NCBI GenBank assembly: GCA_036365515.1
Contig: CM070876.1
Coordinates: 37,037,195-37,101,194 of the forward strand
DNA from: Torymus aiolomorphi
Lineage: Eukaryota > Arthropoda > Insecta > Hymenoptera > Torymidae
DNA: 64,000 bases
Direction: 5' to 3'
Position numbers and translations under genes: made by a program
Notes under the pieces: generated by a model
Database searches by the model: none
Seen by the model: only the letters and a program-made list of their open reading frames with translations
Told to the model about the DNA's origin: nothing
Part shown: piece after piece, positions 22,041 to 34,200 of the stretch
Layout of the letters: the number at the start of each line of letters is the position of its first letter
Position numbering within the stretch: position 1 is the first letter of the stretch

Positions 22041-24380
22041 GTTATTAAATCATTACTTTGATGAGTTACTTTGAGAATTCTTTACGACGATATATGCAGT
22101 TCCCTTTAGTGCATCAAAGCAACAGAAAAATAGAGCGAAGCAGTGTTTTGCGGCTATTATTGAGCTTTCATTCAATCAGTGTAGTAAAACTTTTAGTGAT
22201 TTACTGTCATTGAAAGATAATTTTTAATTGTGTTTTGATTGTGTTTTGGCTGACGCTATTTGTACGACAGAAATATACATTAATTCAGAGTATATAAATT
22301 CCAAAACAACTCGCTGTGATGTTTGTTTTGTTTTGATATCTGGATAGAGAAATTATATTCCATTATATGTATATACTTTGTGTACATAAATCTGTCGTAC
22401 AAATAGCAGAGACGTTGTGTTTTTATAATATTAAAGTGAAAATAGTATATTTCTAAGATATTATTGAGTAATTTATAAATTAACATATAAATAATTTCTA
22501 TATATATTATCGCTATAGATGCAGTAATTATAGATCGTCAACGCTTGATCTCTACAAAAATTTTTTGATTTTATGGCACTCCAGGTGCTTCAAAGTAAGA
22601 TGAAATTAATCTTATATACTTTAATTCTTCAGTATATTCTTGGGCATTTGAGTAGAACGATATGACAATTTTCTTATTGAATTATTTAATTAATCAATTT
22701 TAGTCAATCAATCTATAATCAATATAGTTTTCAAGTTCGATTTAGAGGTTCTACCAATATCATATTCAATATAATAATTTCCAATATTAGCCATAAGAAA
22801 TTATCATTGTTAGTATTGCGTTCAACTGATTGATTCTTTCCATAAAAATTATATTGGATGACTTTATTGCTTTAGCAAAAGGCAGTGTTTGGAGCGTATG
22901 TTTAGTATAAAGATTATAACATATTGCTGAAATTCGTAGAAAAAGTTCTAGAATTTCACTTTCTCCCGATACTCATACAAATATCTATACAATGTATTCC
23001 AATTCTATAATGTCAATAGAATGTTTGCTTGGAAATTTGCGTTTTTCCATTTAAAAACATAACACGAACTACATTAAATTACTATAAAGTATAATATCAA
23101 GAGCACACAATTTCACAGTTTTTTTATTAATTAGAATTTGTATTGTAAAATATATGTGACTATAAACTCTATTTTTGGTCTAATTCTTAAAGGACTTATT
23201 TCTATTTGATTTTATCTCGGAATATTATTTAAAAAATCTAGGTATTTCAAATTTTATCAAGGCTTGTAGTGATTAGTTTTAAATTAAATTTTTAAGTAAA
23301 ACTAAAAATCGTATAAGTATTATTTTTGGTCAAGTTTATTACAATTATATAAGTACATATACTTACATGCAAAAACGAAAAATAAAAGAAATAATCCAAA
23401 AATGGATAATTTTCATTATCATCTTTTTATTTTGAAAAAATATATATGGGAATCCAAATATACTCCTTCAAAATGCGTTTATTTGCATTTAATTGAAAGC
23501 TTGCTTGCTTAAAATAAAATCCTTTTGGAACTGCGGTATGTTTTCTAAAAAATGTAATAAATGAAACATTAATGAATCTGCACAATAAAGAGTATCGAGT
23601 TTTTATATTGTACGCGTTTTCGTTTCTTAAATCATGGATCGACAATAATGGAATCTTGAAAAAATAGATGGATTCTATATAAAGAAAGCCTTCTTTGTGT
23701 TGTATGATATGCACGACAGGTTATATGTGTCACGTCAAGAAGCTGTATTATAAGTTGGCTCTAGAACTTGCACGAAAGCTGCCAAGAATAACACAATAAG
23801 CGGCTCTTCTTGCACACATGAAAAGTGAGGTAGGAAAGTGAATCATAGGCATAGAGATGGCTGATGAACCTATAAACCTATTTTTTATAATAAAAAGGTC
23901 AATTTCTGTTTCACCTGTAAAGGAGAGCGAAATGTAGTTGTTTTTCTCTGCATTCATGGTCTGAATATTTTTCTAACCTTTTTTCGTGAACATTTTTTAT
24001 TCAAACGATTGTCATTATAATCGTATAGCAATGCAAGCTAAACAGTAAAGTGCAAATTTTCTGTCAATTAATAACTTTAGCACTTTAGAAAATAACACGG
24101 AAAATATGAGTGTTTTGTAAATAAAAAACAATAAAAATATGTTTTATTTAAATTTGAATACAAATCTTGAAATGAAATGTGACGAAATCTGGCTTCAGGC
24201 ACCATGAAAATATTGCCCTACTTTCATACGTTTCTTTCTAAAAGTGCAATTTGTATATTGCCGCTGGCTACCTATTTCTTTTCGTTATTATTCACACATT
24301 TTCACCTACTCAAACTCCCGCGTTTTTTAAGTAAGAAAACGTAAATAGCAGGTGGGAATTTTAGTTACTATAGTGTTTTA
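22041..24380. other. AT-rich stretch without features
   Basis: Very AT-rich DNA with stops in all frames. The frames at 22280-22486, 23427-23714 and 23748-23957 on the minus strand are short and lysine/isoleucine/phenylalanine-rich as expected from base composition. Nothing else was seen. Confidence 0.6.
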
Positions 24381-24560
24381 TTAAGGGGGCTAGACACCTT
24401 TATTTCTGAAATAAAAAAATTTTATATTTCTATATATAAATGTGAGCCAATTATTTCCCACTTTTTACATATAAAAGGGGGTATATTTACCTTTCCTTAG
24501 ACCTGTGTTTGAGCCTTTTTTATGGTCCAGAACCATAGTTATCGATGAAACAAGTTTTTT

Positions 24561-24871
24561 CACTGACCGTAAGCTTTTAAATGTTCCTGCGGAAGGATTG
24601 ACTCTAGATTTAAACTAAGTACTTCTAAATGGTATAGTTTTCTTAAGAGTGTTAGGATTTTTGATTCAAAGAAAAAAATTTTTTATCCTCTTTTTTTATG
24701 ATATTTTTCTTAATTGTTTAAACTTTTCCAACATTTTTTTAATGTAAAAATGTTTTCTGACATTCAATTTTAAAACCATACACTGATAAGAAAACTATAC
24801 CATTTAGAAATACTCAGTTTAAATCTGGAGTCAATCCATCCACAGGAATATTTTAAAGCTTACGGTCAGTG
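24561..24871. repeat. Subterminal inverted repeat inside the 4.1-kb transposon
   Basis: CACTGACCGTAAGCTTTTAA at 24561 pairs with a copy ending CTTACGGTCAGTG at 24871. The arms of about 92 bp have few mismatches and also share AACTATACCATTTAGAA. It could be a MITE inserted into the transposon or a subterminal structure of the element itself. Confidence 0.7.
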
Positions 24872-25324
24872 AGCTTATTTTATTAAAAACAATATTGGTG
24901 AGAAAATCAACTTTAAAGTTTTGATATCTCATAATGCATAAAAATATCCAAAACACGACTCCCTTTTAGTTGATATTGATATTTATGCATATACTGGTTA
25001 TGAAAAACAATTTGGCATTGACTTCCTTGCGTAGAATTTTATTTTCCTTGGTATTTTTTGACCTAGAAAACAAAATCAACTTTTAGTCATTTTATAACAT
25101 TTTGGCTATACGTGCATCAATTTATTTATCTTAAATACTTATCGTTTTTTTCGCCTTAAGTTAAAAACCTTTTTTAAGTCTTGTTGCTAATGTGTTGTCT
25201 TAACCTCATCTGTCAAGTTCTGCAAGGTCCCATGGTAGTCGCTTGATGATGTATTTTCTTTCAAAATCACTGAAACACGTATAATATATATTTTATTATT
25301 TTATTTAATTATTTAAAACAATAT

Positions 25325-25400
25325 GTATATATGCACACACACACACGCATACACATATATATACACACACACATACACACACGTACACTAACTTGCACAC
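25325..25400. repeat. CA/TA microsatellite
   Basis: Imperfect ACAC and ATAT dinucleotide tract inside the 4.1-kb transposon, directly left of a small foldback. Confidence 0.8.
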
Positions 25401-25551
25401 ACCAGGCATATAAAACAAAATTATATTTTTACATTTTTTGCATGGAAATGCTATAAGCAAGTAAATTTTAATTATACAATTATTTCTTGGCTTATGACAT
25501 TTCCATACAAAAGTGTAAAAATATAATTTAGTTTTATGTACCTCGTGTGTG
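25396..25551. repeat. Small foldback inside the 4.1-kb transposon
   Basis: Arms of about 66 bp begin CACACACCAGGCATATAAAA and end with the inverse, CCTCGTGTGTG. They share AAATTATATTTTTACA and TGGAAATG. The loop is about 28 bp. It is probably a MITE inserted between the transposase gene and the transposon end. Confidence 0.7.
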
Positions 25552-25812
25552 AAAATTAATGTGTGTGCATGTTTGTAAGATATGTATGTTTATGTATACA
25601 TATACATATACAATATGCATAATATACGCATGTCTAATGCACAAAAGCATATATATTATATAATATACTTACATAATTTAAAATGCACCTGCTGCATACG
25701 AATCATCCTGGAGCTGCTCTCTAGCTTGTCTTCTCATAATACGAGCATCCTTGGTGTTGGCTTCAGTCTTCTTTTCTGCAGATCTAAGTCTGAATTCGTC
25801 GCTTGATTCCAT

Positions 25813-27426
25813 TCATTCTACTGCAGTCGATCCAGGAGTGCATTCAAACTTTTCCATGATATTTAGAATACCTGTTTTTCCTTGGTTGAAGCAGGTTACA
25901 GCAATGTGAGTACCTATTTCCAAAACTTTCAAGCCACTGAATGAGGTTTTTGGAACTATTTTCCACACGCAGTTGTTGAAACTCTCATTAGAGTTTTGCG
26001 TAAAACCTCCAAGACACTTCTGGAGAAGATCTGAACTTGATAAGTCTTCATAAATTGGTCTCACCTGATCCATGATGGCCAGTGGAATGGCTACTTTATG
26101 TTTAAAAGTCTTGAGTTTTTTGTTGGCCTTTGCTTTTTGCCATTTACACCAGCTGGTAAGTCCTGATGGGCAGAATTGATGTTGAGGGCTCTGACCGGTA
26201 GACAACTGATGATAATATGTAGCCCAAATAGCATTTCTCATACCAGTGATAGAATCTGAATGGTCTCTGATCGCCTTTCCATAATAGGAAGATAAGGTTC
26301 CGATCACCTGCCCTGTCAAGCGACCTTTTCCACCCATTGGTTTTCCATCCGATAGAAGCTTCTTTCCTGATGCCTTCTTTATGTTTCTTAAACGAGTGCC
26401 CATCCTCTTCTGGACATGCCCAATGCACTCTATCTTCTTTACTTGTAGTTTGTCACCATAGGGATCCGCTTCTGACACAGACTTGAACACTTTAGAGTCA
26501 CCATCACCGATGTAATACTGATACTTAACTGCATATTTTTCTTTAGATCGTGAGAACATTTCCTTTATACCATCTACTTCCATTTTTCCAGCACAGCCCT
26601 GATGGTTGGCCGTGCAATTTGGTTCGTGCTCTTCATACCATTCTTCATATTCCACTGTTCCTTTTTTTTTCTCCCAAACTGAGCAAGGTTTACAAAAACT
26701 ATTTTTAATAGTAACATCTAAAACCTTGCCAGATCTGTTGCCAATAATGCTGGCAACACCTTGTAAAGAAGAAAAGCCTCTTTTCCTCCAAGAGCCGTCA
26801 CCAGACACAGTAAGTTCAGTATTTGGTGGTGTTAATTTTAGTTCTTCTTTCACTGCTGTGTCCATGGACTCTTGAGCCACTTCTGCACAAATATTACCAA
26901 GCTGCTCATTAATTTTATCATAAGCAGAATGAGCCACTGGTTGTGATAAATCCATGATTCCAGAGAAAGTTGATAGTCCTGTGTGACCGTGGCCAAGTGC
27001 ACGCGTGGTTAGCACACTTCTTCTATTTATTTCCCATGCATTACTCATGGGGCCAACTTTCTTGGAAGAATTTATTCCTGCAATTTGACCACATCTGTCA
27101 CACACTATATCAATTTTGAATCCAAACCCTTGAAGGCTGGATTCGCTTATACAAACAGGTCCATGGCACTCACTGCAACATAACACTTTTTCCAGTTCAG
27201 GAAACAGAATGCTGATGTTGATAATTCTATTCTTCGTATTGCAGTGAGAAGATGTTGATGTATTTCTCATTTTTCTAGCTGAAGTTGATGTTCTTCTCCG
27301 CTTTCTCTCATTTTCTTCTTTGTGGATATTCCCTCCAAAAATTTTTGGTCTCTTCTTCACTCTTCCTCTTGAGTATTTGGCGTCAGGATGAGTGCTGGTA
27401 AATCGTCCTCTGGCATCTCCTGCCAT
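25813..27426 (-). CDS. DDE transposase, Mutator-like transposase domain (Kolobok-type element)
   Basis: An uninterrupted 537-codon frame encodes a cut-and-paste transposase that would cut at the GGGGGC ends of the surrounding element. Residues 1-65 are very basic, likely for DNA binding or nuclear entry. Residues 83-112 form a CxxC...CxxC zinc site (CSEC, CDRC). The catalytic region shows the first acidic residue at Asp210 (SGDGSW), the second at Asp308 or Asp310 (YIGDGDSKV), a C-x2-H motif at Cys334-His337 (CIGHVQKR) and the catalytic Glu481 (QNSNESFNN). A second cysteine pair (CKPC) lies at 245-248. The C-x2-H between second D and E is shared by the MULE, hAT, Kolobok and P groups. The family of insect and mollusc proteins annotated as 'Mutator-like transposase domain' has the same motifs. 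The frame has no stops or frameshifts, so the enzyme may be functional. Confidence 0.9.
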   Translation of the reverse strand: MAGDARGRFTSTHPDAKYSRGRVKKRPKIFGGNIHKEENERKRRRTSTSARKMRNTSTSSHCNTKNRIINISILFPELEKVLCCSECHGPVCISESSLQGFGFKIDIVCDRCGQIAGINSSKKVGPMSNAWEINRRSVLTTRALGHGHTGLSTFSGIMDLSQPVAHSAYDKINEQLGNICAEVAQESMDTAVKEELKLTPPNTELTVSGDGSWRKRGFSSLQGVASIIGNRSGKVLDVTIKNSFCKPCSVWEKKKGTVEYEEWYEEHEPNCTANHQGCAGKMEVDGIKEMFSRSKEKYAVKYQYYIGDGDSKVFKSVSEADPYGDKLQVKKIECIGHVQKRMGTRLRNIKKASGKKLLSDGKPMGGKGRLTGQVIGTLSSYYGKAIRDHSDSITGMRNAIWATYYHQLSTGQSPQHQFCPSGLTSWCKWQKAKANKKLKTFKHKVAIPLAIMDQVRPIYEDLSSSDLLQKCLGGFTQNSNESFNNCVWKIVPKTSFSGLKVLEIGTHIAVTCFNQGKTGILNIMEKFECTPGSTAVE

Positions 27427-27715
27427 TTTTAAGCTTTGTTAGAAGTCACTTTAAATTTTTTTTTTAATCACTATTTTTATATTTCACAAAGTTCACAACT
27501 ATATAAACACAATAATTATACTGTGCAACAAAACACACGAACCTCAAATTACACAAAAAGAACACTTTTTACGTAAAAAGCGACGTAAAACAAATCTAAA
27601 CCATCCGAGTATTCGATTCAGCATACGCTTGTGTTTACAAAAATTAAAGAGCTAAAAGTAGGTTACCGTGTCAAATGCTTACATGTAACATACATATGAT
27701 ATGTGTGTGTTTCTT

Positions 27716-27807
27716 AGTTCATGGTGTATCATAGTCCAACTGTCCAATTATCTATAGTTCAACATAGTTCATGGTGTACCTTAGTCCAATTATCTATAGT
27801 TCAACAT
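27716..27807. repeat. Two tandem copies of a 50-bp unit
   Basis: AGTTCATGGTGTATCATAG at 27716 recurs at 27766. The second copy lacks 8 bases (AACTGTCC). The repeats lie upstream of the transposase gene, inside the transposon, where they could be transposase-binding subterminal repeats. Confidence 0.7.
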
Positions 27808-27841
27808 TAGGCCTTTTACAGCCAAAGGAACACAGAACACG

Positions 27842-27972
27842 ATATAAGGAACAGATGCAGAAATACCATAGGTTACTATATCTATATATATGTGGAACAG
27901 CGCTTATTCCTCGCTGTTCCTCGTATATATAGATATACTAACCCATGTTATTTCTGCATCTGTTCCTTATAT
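27842..27972. repeat. 131-bp hairpin inside the 4.1-kb transposon
   Basis: Arms of about 61 bases pair almost completely. The ends read ATATAAGGAACAGATGCAGA and the inverse. The inner part is GGAACAGCG/CGCTGTTCC with a loop of about 7 bases. It may be a MITE or a structure that yields small RNA. Confidence 0.75.
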
Positions 27973-28651
27973 TTTTTTGAGTGTAACGGGCCTTACTGTT
28001 GTTCATGCCCGATTACTCCAAATCGTTTTATACAATAAAACTGTGGTATATTATGTGATAGATATAATAATTATTCTATGTATTCAATTTTATTATATTA
28101 TTAGAAATATTTCGACCATAAAAAGTATGAATTACACGTAATTATATACACGGATTGATTTTTGTCAGTTTTTTCTGTTATTTTTTTCTAATAAAATTTA
28201 GATAAAATAATAGATTTATTAAAAAGTATAAAATATATTACCAATTAAAAGAAAATAGAATTCTACCAAAAACTAAAAGTATGTATGTCGAAAAACTGTA
28301 TATTGAAAAAAAATGAAATTACAGTGAAAAATCGATAAATAGTTTAATCAGTATTTTATCAATATCTTAAAAAAAAATAGATATCGTTTTCGGGTAAAAA
28401 GGAGCATATTCTATGGATGTTTTCCTATAAGAAAAAGCAAAAAAAATCGATTTTTCTCAAGAAAAAAGGTGTCTAGCCCCCTTAATTTATTGTAAAAATT
28501 GTAAATTATTTGATTGTATGCGTCTAATTACATCTATTCGTGATAATTTTAAATATTATAATCTGTAAAGTGTATGGAGTTCTTTAATAATAAACTACTA
28601 CACACCTTGCTGTTTTTTATTGCGACGTTTAGAGTCTTATTTCATTGCACC

Positions 28652-28767
28652 CTTCTTCAGACAATAATAGTATAAGAAAAGATGAAATTTACTGTGTTAT
28701 AGGCGGTAAACTATCACCAGTCCAATATGACATTTCATCTTTTTTATAGTAATTATTGCCTGAAGAG
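28652..28767. repeat. Small inverted repeat
   Basis: TTCTTCAGACAATAATAG at the left end and TAGTAATTATTGCCTGAAGA at the right end pair with mismatches. Inner blocks AAGATGAAAT and ATTTCATCTT also pair. It is probably a short foldback element. Confidence 0.6.
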
Positions 28768-29869
28768 GCAATAATTTTAGGTCATATACTTTATCCAGCA
28801 GGAAAAAAATTTACATGAAATGCCTGCAGAAATTTCTTGCAATTTTTTTTTCTACGGGGCTTTTTTCTGAGATTTAATTGTTTTTACAGAAACGATTCAA
28901 AATGAGTTTTGAGATAGACAAAGATAAATTATTAAAGTTTTAGTTCATTACTAAATATTGTTTTATTTTCAGAATTTAGGTTTACTCAAAGATTCTCTGA
29001 AAACAATTATGGAAAATTATTTTTGAGCGCTCATAATCTCTGTAGAAATCAATGTTTTTTGATGAATTAAAGTTTTGATAAGAGTTTTTTCTGTCTACCT
29101 TCAAACTTTTCTTTGATTATTTCTCTAAAATAAATATTAGAATATTATAATAATAAAGGAAAAATATATTATTTTTATCAAAATTGCGCGGAGTATAAAT
29201 GAAATAGATTATATCTTAGAAAAAAGGGCCCATTGGACAAAGTTTCGGCTACTGGGCTTCATTTTTATCAGAAATCACTCCCAAGTTTAATCAGAATCCA
29301 TTTACCAAAGGTCATACTCTCTTTTTGTTGGTATAATATTGGCACCCGTTACGCACAATAGCAAGTTTTATTTTTCTAACGAAGATTAGTACATTTTACT
29401 TTTTTTTCTATCCAAAACGTAGTTCTTTGTTGTAAACAATATCAAGTTTCAGGCTTTAACGTAAAGATTAACAAGATAAACTTTTTTTGTAAAGACGAGT
29501 AACACTTCTGAAATCAGGAATGATTTAAAGTAATTTCCTTTTAACAGAATTTTTTCACAATGGCAATTTCCTCTTATGATTGTAAAAGACAAGTATTTTT
29601 TTATTAGAATCCTCAAACAAATGAAGAGAAGTTCTGAGTCCTTACCCTATATTTCACGAAACAGTTGAAACTTTTTTCTCTGGCAAGATGAACGGGCTAT
29701 CTCGTTCGTCGTTATCTCAATCACTTGACATTTTTCGTCTCATATTTTTCCCATGTCGAGTGTCGAAGCGCGTTTCCTATACGAACGCGACGACGACAAA
29801 TGAAAGGGGAAACGACGACACGAGAAGCGTGCGTTGCAATTATCGGAAAGTCTCTCGCTCTCTGTCTGC

Positions 29870-29899
<30 letters not shown>
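29870..29899. repeat. TC microsatellite
   Basis: About fifteen TC units inside the CpG-rich island at 29690-30130. Confidence 0.9.
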
Positions 29900-29902
<3 letters not shown>

Positions 29903-30549
29903 CGTCGCGCGCGTCCCCTTATTCATTATTTCGCACCGAGCTGTATAACGTCTGCTTGCGGAGGATGCGAATATGTGTGTGCAGGGCAGCAGCCGATGTT
30001 TGTGCGCTCTGTAGACTACATAGGGTCGTTGCAGTTGCTGCTGCCGGTTATTTTTGTTTCTTGTCTCTTTCTTTTTCGAGTTTTCTGGTTGACCTGGAAG
30101 TCGCTGCGCTCTCTCGCTATGAAAAATTTCAGATGATGAAGGCTCTATCTTGTAATGCACGTTTTGTAGGTATATTAAATAAATCGTGGACAATGAGCAG
30201 AGAGAACTGCGCTAGGGTCACACGAGCTAGTTATAAAAAAGTTTTCAAAAGGTAGCAAAAGTATTTTTCGAAAAGTATCTGAAGATTCCGTGATTTTCAT
30301 TGTAATAAGTAAAAAGCGAGTTACCGCGAATTTTCAATTTGTTATTGAAGTAATCGATATGACTATCTTTGGAAAAATTACGGGAAAATACTTATTCCAA
30401 TTGTTCTTAAACCATACGTGCTTCAAAAAACTGAATATAAATAAATAGTCGCTTATGATGATTCTATACAAAGTAGAAATATGATGAATAAGTGCGAAGG
30501 CGTATGCAATTGCAATATAAACGCAAACAGAAGCTAGCTAGCCGGAGCT

Positions 30550-30620
30550 GTCTGGTGATTCAGTGGATAGAGCACCAGATTATTAACTTCGGGGTTCGAA
30601 CTTCCTTGGGCGACACTTTC
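30550..30620 (+). mobile_element. tRNA-derived SINE-like segment
   Basis: An A box (TGATTCAGTGG, 30556-30566) and a B box (GGTTCGAACTT, 30593-30603) are spaced as in a tRNA gene, and GATAGAGCACCAGAT resembles D and anticodon arms. The two sides of the acceptor stem do not pair, so this is not a working tRNA. It is more likely the head of a SINE or a tRNA pseudogene. Confidence 0.6.
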
Positions 30621-30907
30621 AAAAAGATTTACAAAAAGTGACATGTACCTCATAAAATATAACTTATAAAAATTTGAAAAATCTTGGCTGGCAGGAATTG
30701 TTAGCTTTCCAGTAAACTTTATTCTAAATGTATATAAAAAGAAAATTTTATAAATATTATATTTGAACAACTTTTTTTTCAAAGGGCCAATATTTTCATC
30801 AAGTACGTATCATACATTCTTTTCAGTTGAAGATTAAGCTCAGGTAAATAATTTGTCCGTTCTACTGGGAAAGTTCAATGAATGCTTGTTCCACGATTAT
30901 CACATCC

Positions 30908-31276
30908 CAGATAAAAAAATGTTGTGAGCAATATATTGCCCACAGTGTTGGAAAAGTATACACCAATAGATGGACCATTCGAAACCATACGAGGCCAATA
31001 TGTGGCTCCGATGCCTGAGCCAAATTCAGGCCATACAGTATCCCGCATAATCCCCATATTATTTTCGTGAGAGCAAAAAATAAAATAATCATATTAATAA
31101 ATATTATGATGCTATTGCTCTCATGAAAATAATATGGGACTAATATGGGGACTATGCGGGATACTGTATGGCCCGCATTCGGTTCAGGCGTTGGAGCTAC
31201 ATATTGCCATCATATATAGTTTCGAATACTTTTCCAACACTATAGGCAATATATTGCCCACACATTTTTTTTTGCG
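30908..31276. mobile_element. 369-bp foldback MITE
   Basis: Left arm begins CCAGATAAAAAAATGTTGTG and right arm ends with the inverse around CCACACATTTTTTTTTGCGG. Shared blocks are GCAATATATTGCC, GTGTTGGAAAAGTAT and GCGGGATACTGTATGGCC. The arms meet near 31100 with an AT-rich centre. The frames at 30862-31092 and 31134-31421 are mirrored shadows of one another and not genes. Confidence 0.8.
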
Positions 31277-32917
31277 GAATATCATCCAGATTCTATCGGG
31301 TTACCCACAAAAATATTCAATAAAAAAATTTTTGGGTTCTAACATAGATAATGTAGATGGCATCGTAATTCTTTATTTATGCTTTTATACATTTGGGCGT
31401 CAGTTATTAATGAAATTTTGATATGGAAGACTGTCTTTTATTTTTAATGTACCAGGTATGCTATATGTACCGAATTCCCTTCCTCTTAAATTATATGCTA
31501 GAGGCATATGCTCGCCCTTTTGACCTTACGTCTAAATCATCTTAGAATATTCTAGGGGTAGCATCTTCTGAAGCTTATGCATTTTGTATAATATCGTATT
31601 GAGGCTACATTTACATGTCCTAAATGTATAGCTAACAATCGAAAGAACGATTTTTAATCAACCACTTACGTAAGATTACTTTTCGTCTATTTTTATTTCA
31701 TCAACAAACTATAAGCAATCTGGTTCTTTCACTTTTCTTTCGGCCTTCGAGTAAGTTCTACTGAGAGACGGATACAACATCCGGGTGAGACATCGTAACA
31801 ATCGTATAATCTGGACGAGTCTATTTATACAATCGGAAGTCTAAAATCGGAGCTGTAAAAAAATCAATCAATATCCCTCAAAGAGAAGTCTTACACATAA
31901 GACGCCCTCCGCCGGCAGTCCTTAAAACGTACACAGAGATGCGTGCGCTTATATCCATCCCGCGCATCGCTTCTCTATAGCGACCCGCGACCTTGGCTGA
32001 TTCACGCCGCGCACGCACTCACCCTCGCAGCTGCTACATAAGCCGTGAACTCGTGCAGCAGCACCACCCTCACCATGACCCCGATTCGACGCCGTTCTCC
32101 CTCCCTTGACCATATCCTACACCTTCATTTCGCCGGTGTCCTTCGTCCTTGGCGCCTCCTTCGACTGCGCGCGAACCACGTCACGTTCTATATAACACGC
32201 TTCGATCTCGTTTCCTGCCTTTGTATATATATAATATATACCTTCTTATTATCGCTAGTCTCCCAAGTTTGGAGCCATAGTGTCAAACGTATTTCCGCGA
32301 GCGCTTATGTGCGCTCTCTTCGCTTGAAAATGCTCGTGCTCATTCGCGAAAGCAGTGACGCAGAAGGGAGGAAATTGGTACAACACTTTAATTTGCGTTT
32401 CTGTCGAATGAAAATTTCATCCGTTGAATAGAAACGTATGTAACATGTCTTTTCATTTTGTTTTTCTCAAAGGTTTCTTCTAAATATTTTTGTTGAAATA
32501 CTTTTCCATTAAATATATAAATGGAATATATTTGGAAAAGGAGTGCAATTAGTAGCCTTTTTTTAATTACAGAGCAAAAATTATTTTCGGAAAGAATTAA
32601 ATATGTTATTTAAACAGAATTCATTCGTAAATTATAATGGAATTTTAATAATTTTTTTAATTTGGTACAAAATCATTATTTAGAAATGACGTAATAAATT
32701 CTTTTGAAAAGATAATCAATAATATTTAATTAAAAAAGTATTCGAGAGATACGTTTTTGCATTTTTTTAATACTATTTTGTCTCTTTTGTTCAATTCTAT
32801 GGTTAGGATTATTTTGTATTGTTGGCGTTATAACAAACCAGAGACTATTATAGCAAGCGGTGTTTGAGACGACGTCGGTAAAGGGTTTGTCATCAGAAAC
32901 AAACGCCATTTAGAGGC

Positions 32918-32937
32918 GTGGATTTGCAAATCCACGT
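32918..32937. promoter_or_regulatory. 20-bp perfect palindrome
   Basis: CGTGGATTTGCAAATCCACG is fully self-complementary and contains ATTTGCAAAT, similar to POU/C-EBP type binding sites. Its function is unknown and it could be chance. Confidence 0.3.
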
Positions 32938-33869
32938 AAGTCCGAATTTTTAAGTGCGGGACATTTTTTGGTGTCAAAGTTTGTCTCCTTTTGCAAGCCG
33001 ACCACTGTAGTTTGTATGAGAGCTCCTAAAAAATCCATGCAATTATATATGAAAATTTCCCACTGGACATGCACTTGAATGTGGTAATTTGGGACCTCTA
33101 AAGAGATTTACATAGCTAATAAAACAAAAAAGAGAAAGACTCAACAATAAATGAGTATAAACATTGAATTGAAGGATCTTGGATTCAGCATGGTTCTATA
33201 AGATGGGTAAAATTGATAGAAAAAAGTGTTTAACTTACTTGTTAGTTAAATCTAGAAACTATTCATTTTTTATATCTCATAACTAGCTTATTGTTCATCA
33301 TTAATAGAACAAAATCTATTCCAAAGAATCCAAATGAATATTGATTAGAATTAGGAAATGAGATATAAAGTTTGTAATTGTATTACCTTTTTGCCTGTTA
33401 CACATAGATATTATATTATATATAGCCCATTTAACAGTGCTTATGAGAAAATTTGCGTAAGGTGTCATTAATCATTTTACATTAACTTGTTGAATACATT
33501 GTTAGCCTTGAATGTATATAGATGGTTAGAGAATTAACGATCTGTAACTTACTATATGTATGCAGTGTCAACGAGCAAAGGTATTCTAACGTATTTCAAG
33601 GTTCACATATTGCTAAACAATTGATATAAAGATGTTTGTTTCGTAGATACTTGACTCTTAAAAGTACAAACAGCATTTCAAAATATATTGAAAAATATTT
33701 GTATCAAAAATCTAGTAAATTGACATTTTGCCGTCTCGAAATTAATGCTTATTAGCTTATATTATTTTTAGTATCAAAATAACATTTTAACTTGAAAATA
33801 TTAATATAAAAATTATTTTTAATGTTAACTTATCCATAAAATATTTGAATAATTCTTCTCTTATTCAGA

Positions 33870-33890
33870 TGTGTGTGTGTGTGTGTGTGT
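33870..33890. repeat. GT microsatellite
   Basis: About ten clean GT units in AT-rich DNA. Confidence 0.9.
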
Positions 33891-34200
33891 AGGTATAATT
33901 TCTTTTTTAAAACATTAACTTTTTCTATCAAACACGAGAATAGGATACAGTAGATACAGGAGAATAGATTACAGTAATAAAATCTCACATTCTAAAAGCC
34001 TTCGAAAACAATTAAATGTCTTATACAACAAATCGTAAATAACATAAATTTAAGTTTTCCAAAAACGTAAATGTAGCCATATAAACGTGTTTCAAACGCA
34101 TTTTAAAGAGGAACTTTAGCTATATATCATAAAGGAAATCTTAAAAATATAAATTTAGACATACAACAACAAAAAATCGTTGATACTTTTTTTTTTAATT

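Larger units (their letters stand above)
24385..28481 (-). mobile_element. Complete 4.1-kb DNA transposon, TTAA-flanked, Kolobok/Mutator-like
   Basis: Termini are perfect 16-bp inverted repeats, GGGGGCTAGACACCTT at 24385 and its complement ending at 28481. TTAA lies immediately outside each (24381-24384 and 28482-28485). The only long gene inside is the 537-residue DDE transposase at 25813-27426 on the minus strand. A TTAA duplication is typical of Kolobok and piggyBac, whereas classical Mutator elements duplicate 8-11 bp, and no such longer duplication is present. The non-coding parts hold three smaller inverted repeats (24561-24871, 25396-25551, 27842-27972), which may be nested MITEs or subterminal hairpins. 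The element looks structurally complete. Confidence 0.85.
28486..30540. other. AT-rich DNA with a small hairpin and a CpG-rich island
   Basis: A small inverted repeat (TTCTTCAGACAATAAT at about 28652, inverse at about 28767) lies near the transposon. AT-rich DNA follows to about 29640. From 29690 to 30130 the DNA is CpG-rich with a (TC)n tract at 29870-29899. The overlapping frames there (29688-30255 plus, 29840-30193 minus) are arginine/serine or leucine repeats from low-complexity DNA, not genes. Confidence 0.5.
31281..34200. other. Gene-free stretch with one CpG-rich island
   Basis: A CpG-rich island lies at about 31890-32330. The frame 32045-32431 through it has no recognisable similarity. 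A 20-bp perfect palindrome is at 32918-32937 and a GT repeat at 33870-33890. The remainder is AT-rich. Confidence 0.45.

Noticed and set aside
24385..28481. Classical Mutator element with 8-11 bp duplication
   Set aside because: No matching 8-11 bp direct repeats flank the ends. Only TTAA is shared.
29688..30255. Frames up to 176 codons in a CpG/TC-rich island
   Set aside because: Overlapping frames on both strands are composed of repeat-driven Ser, Leu and Arg. No splice or domain evidence.
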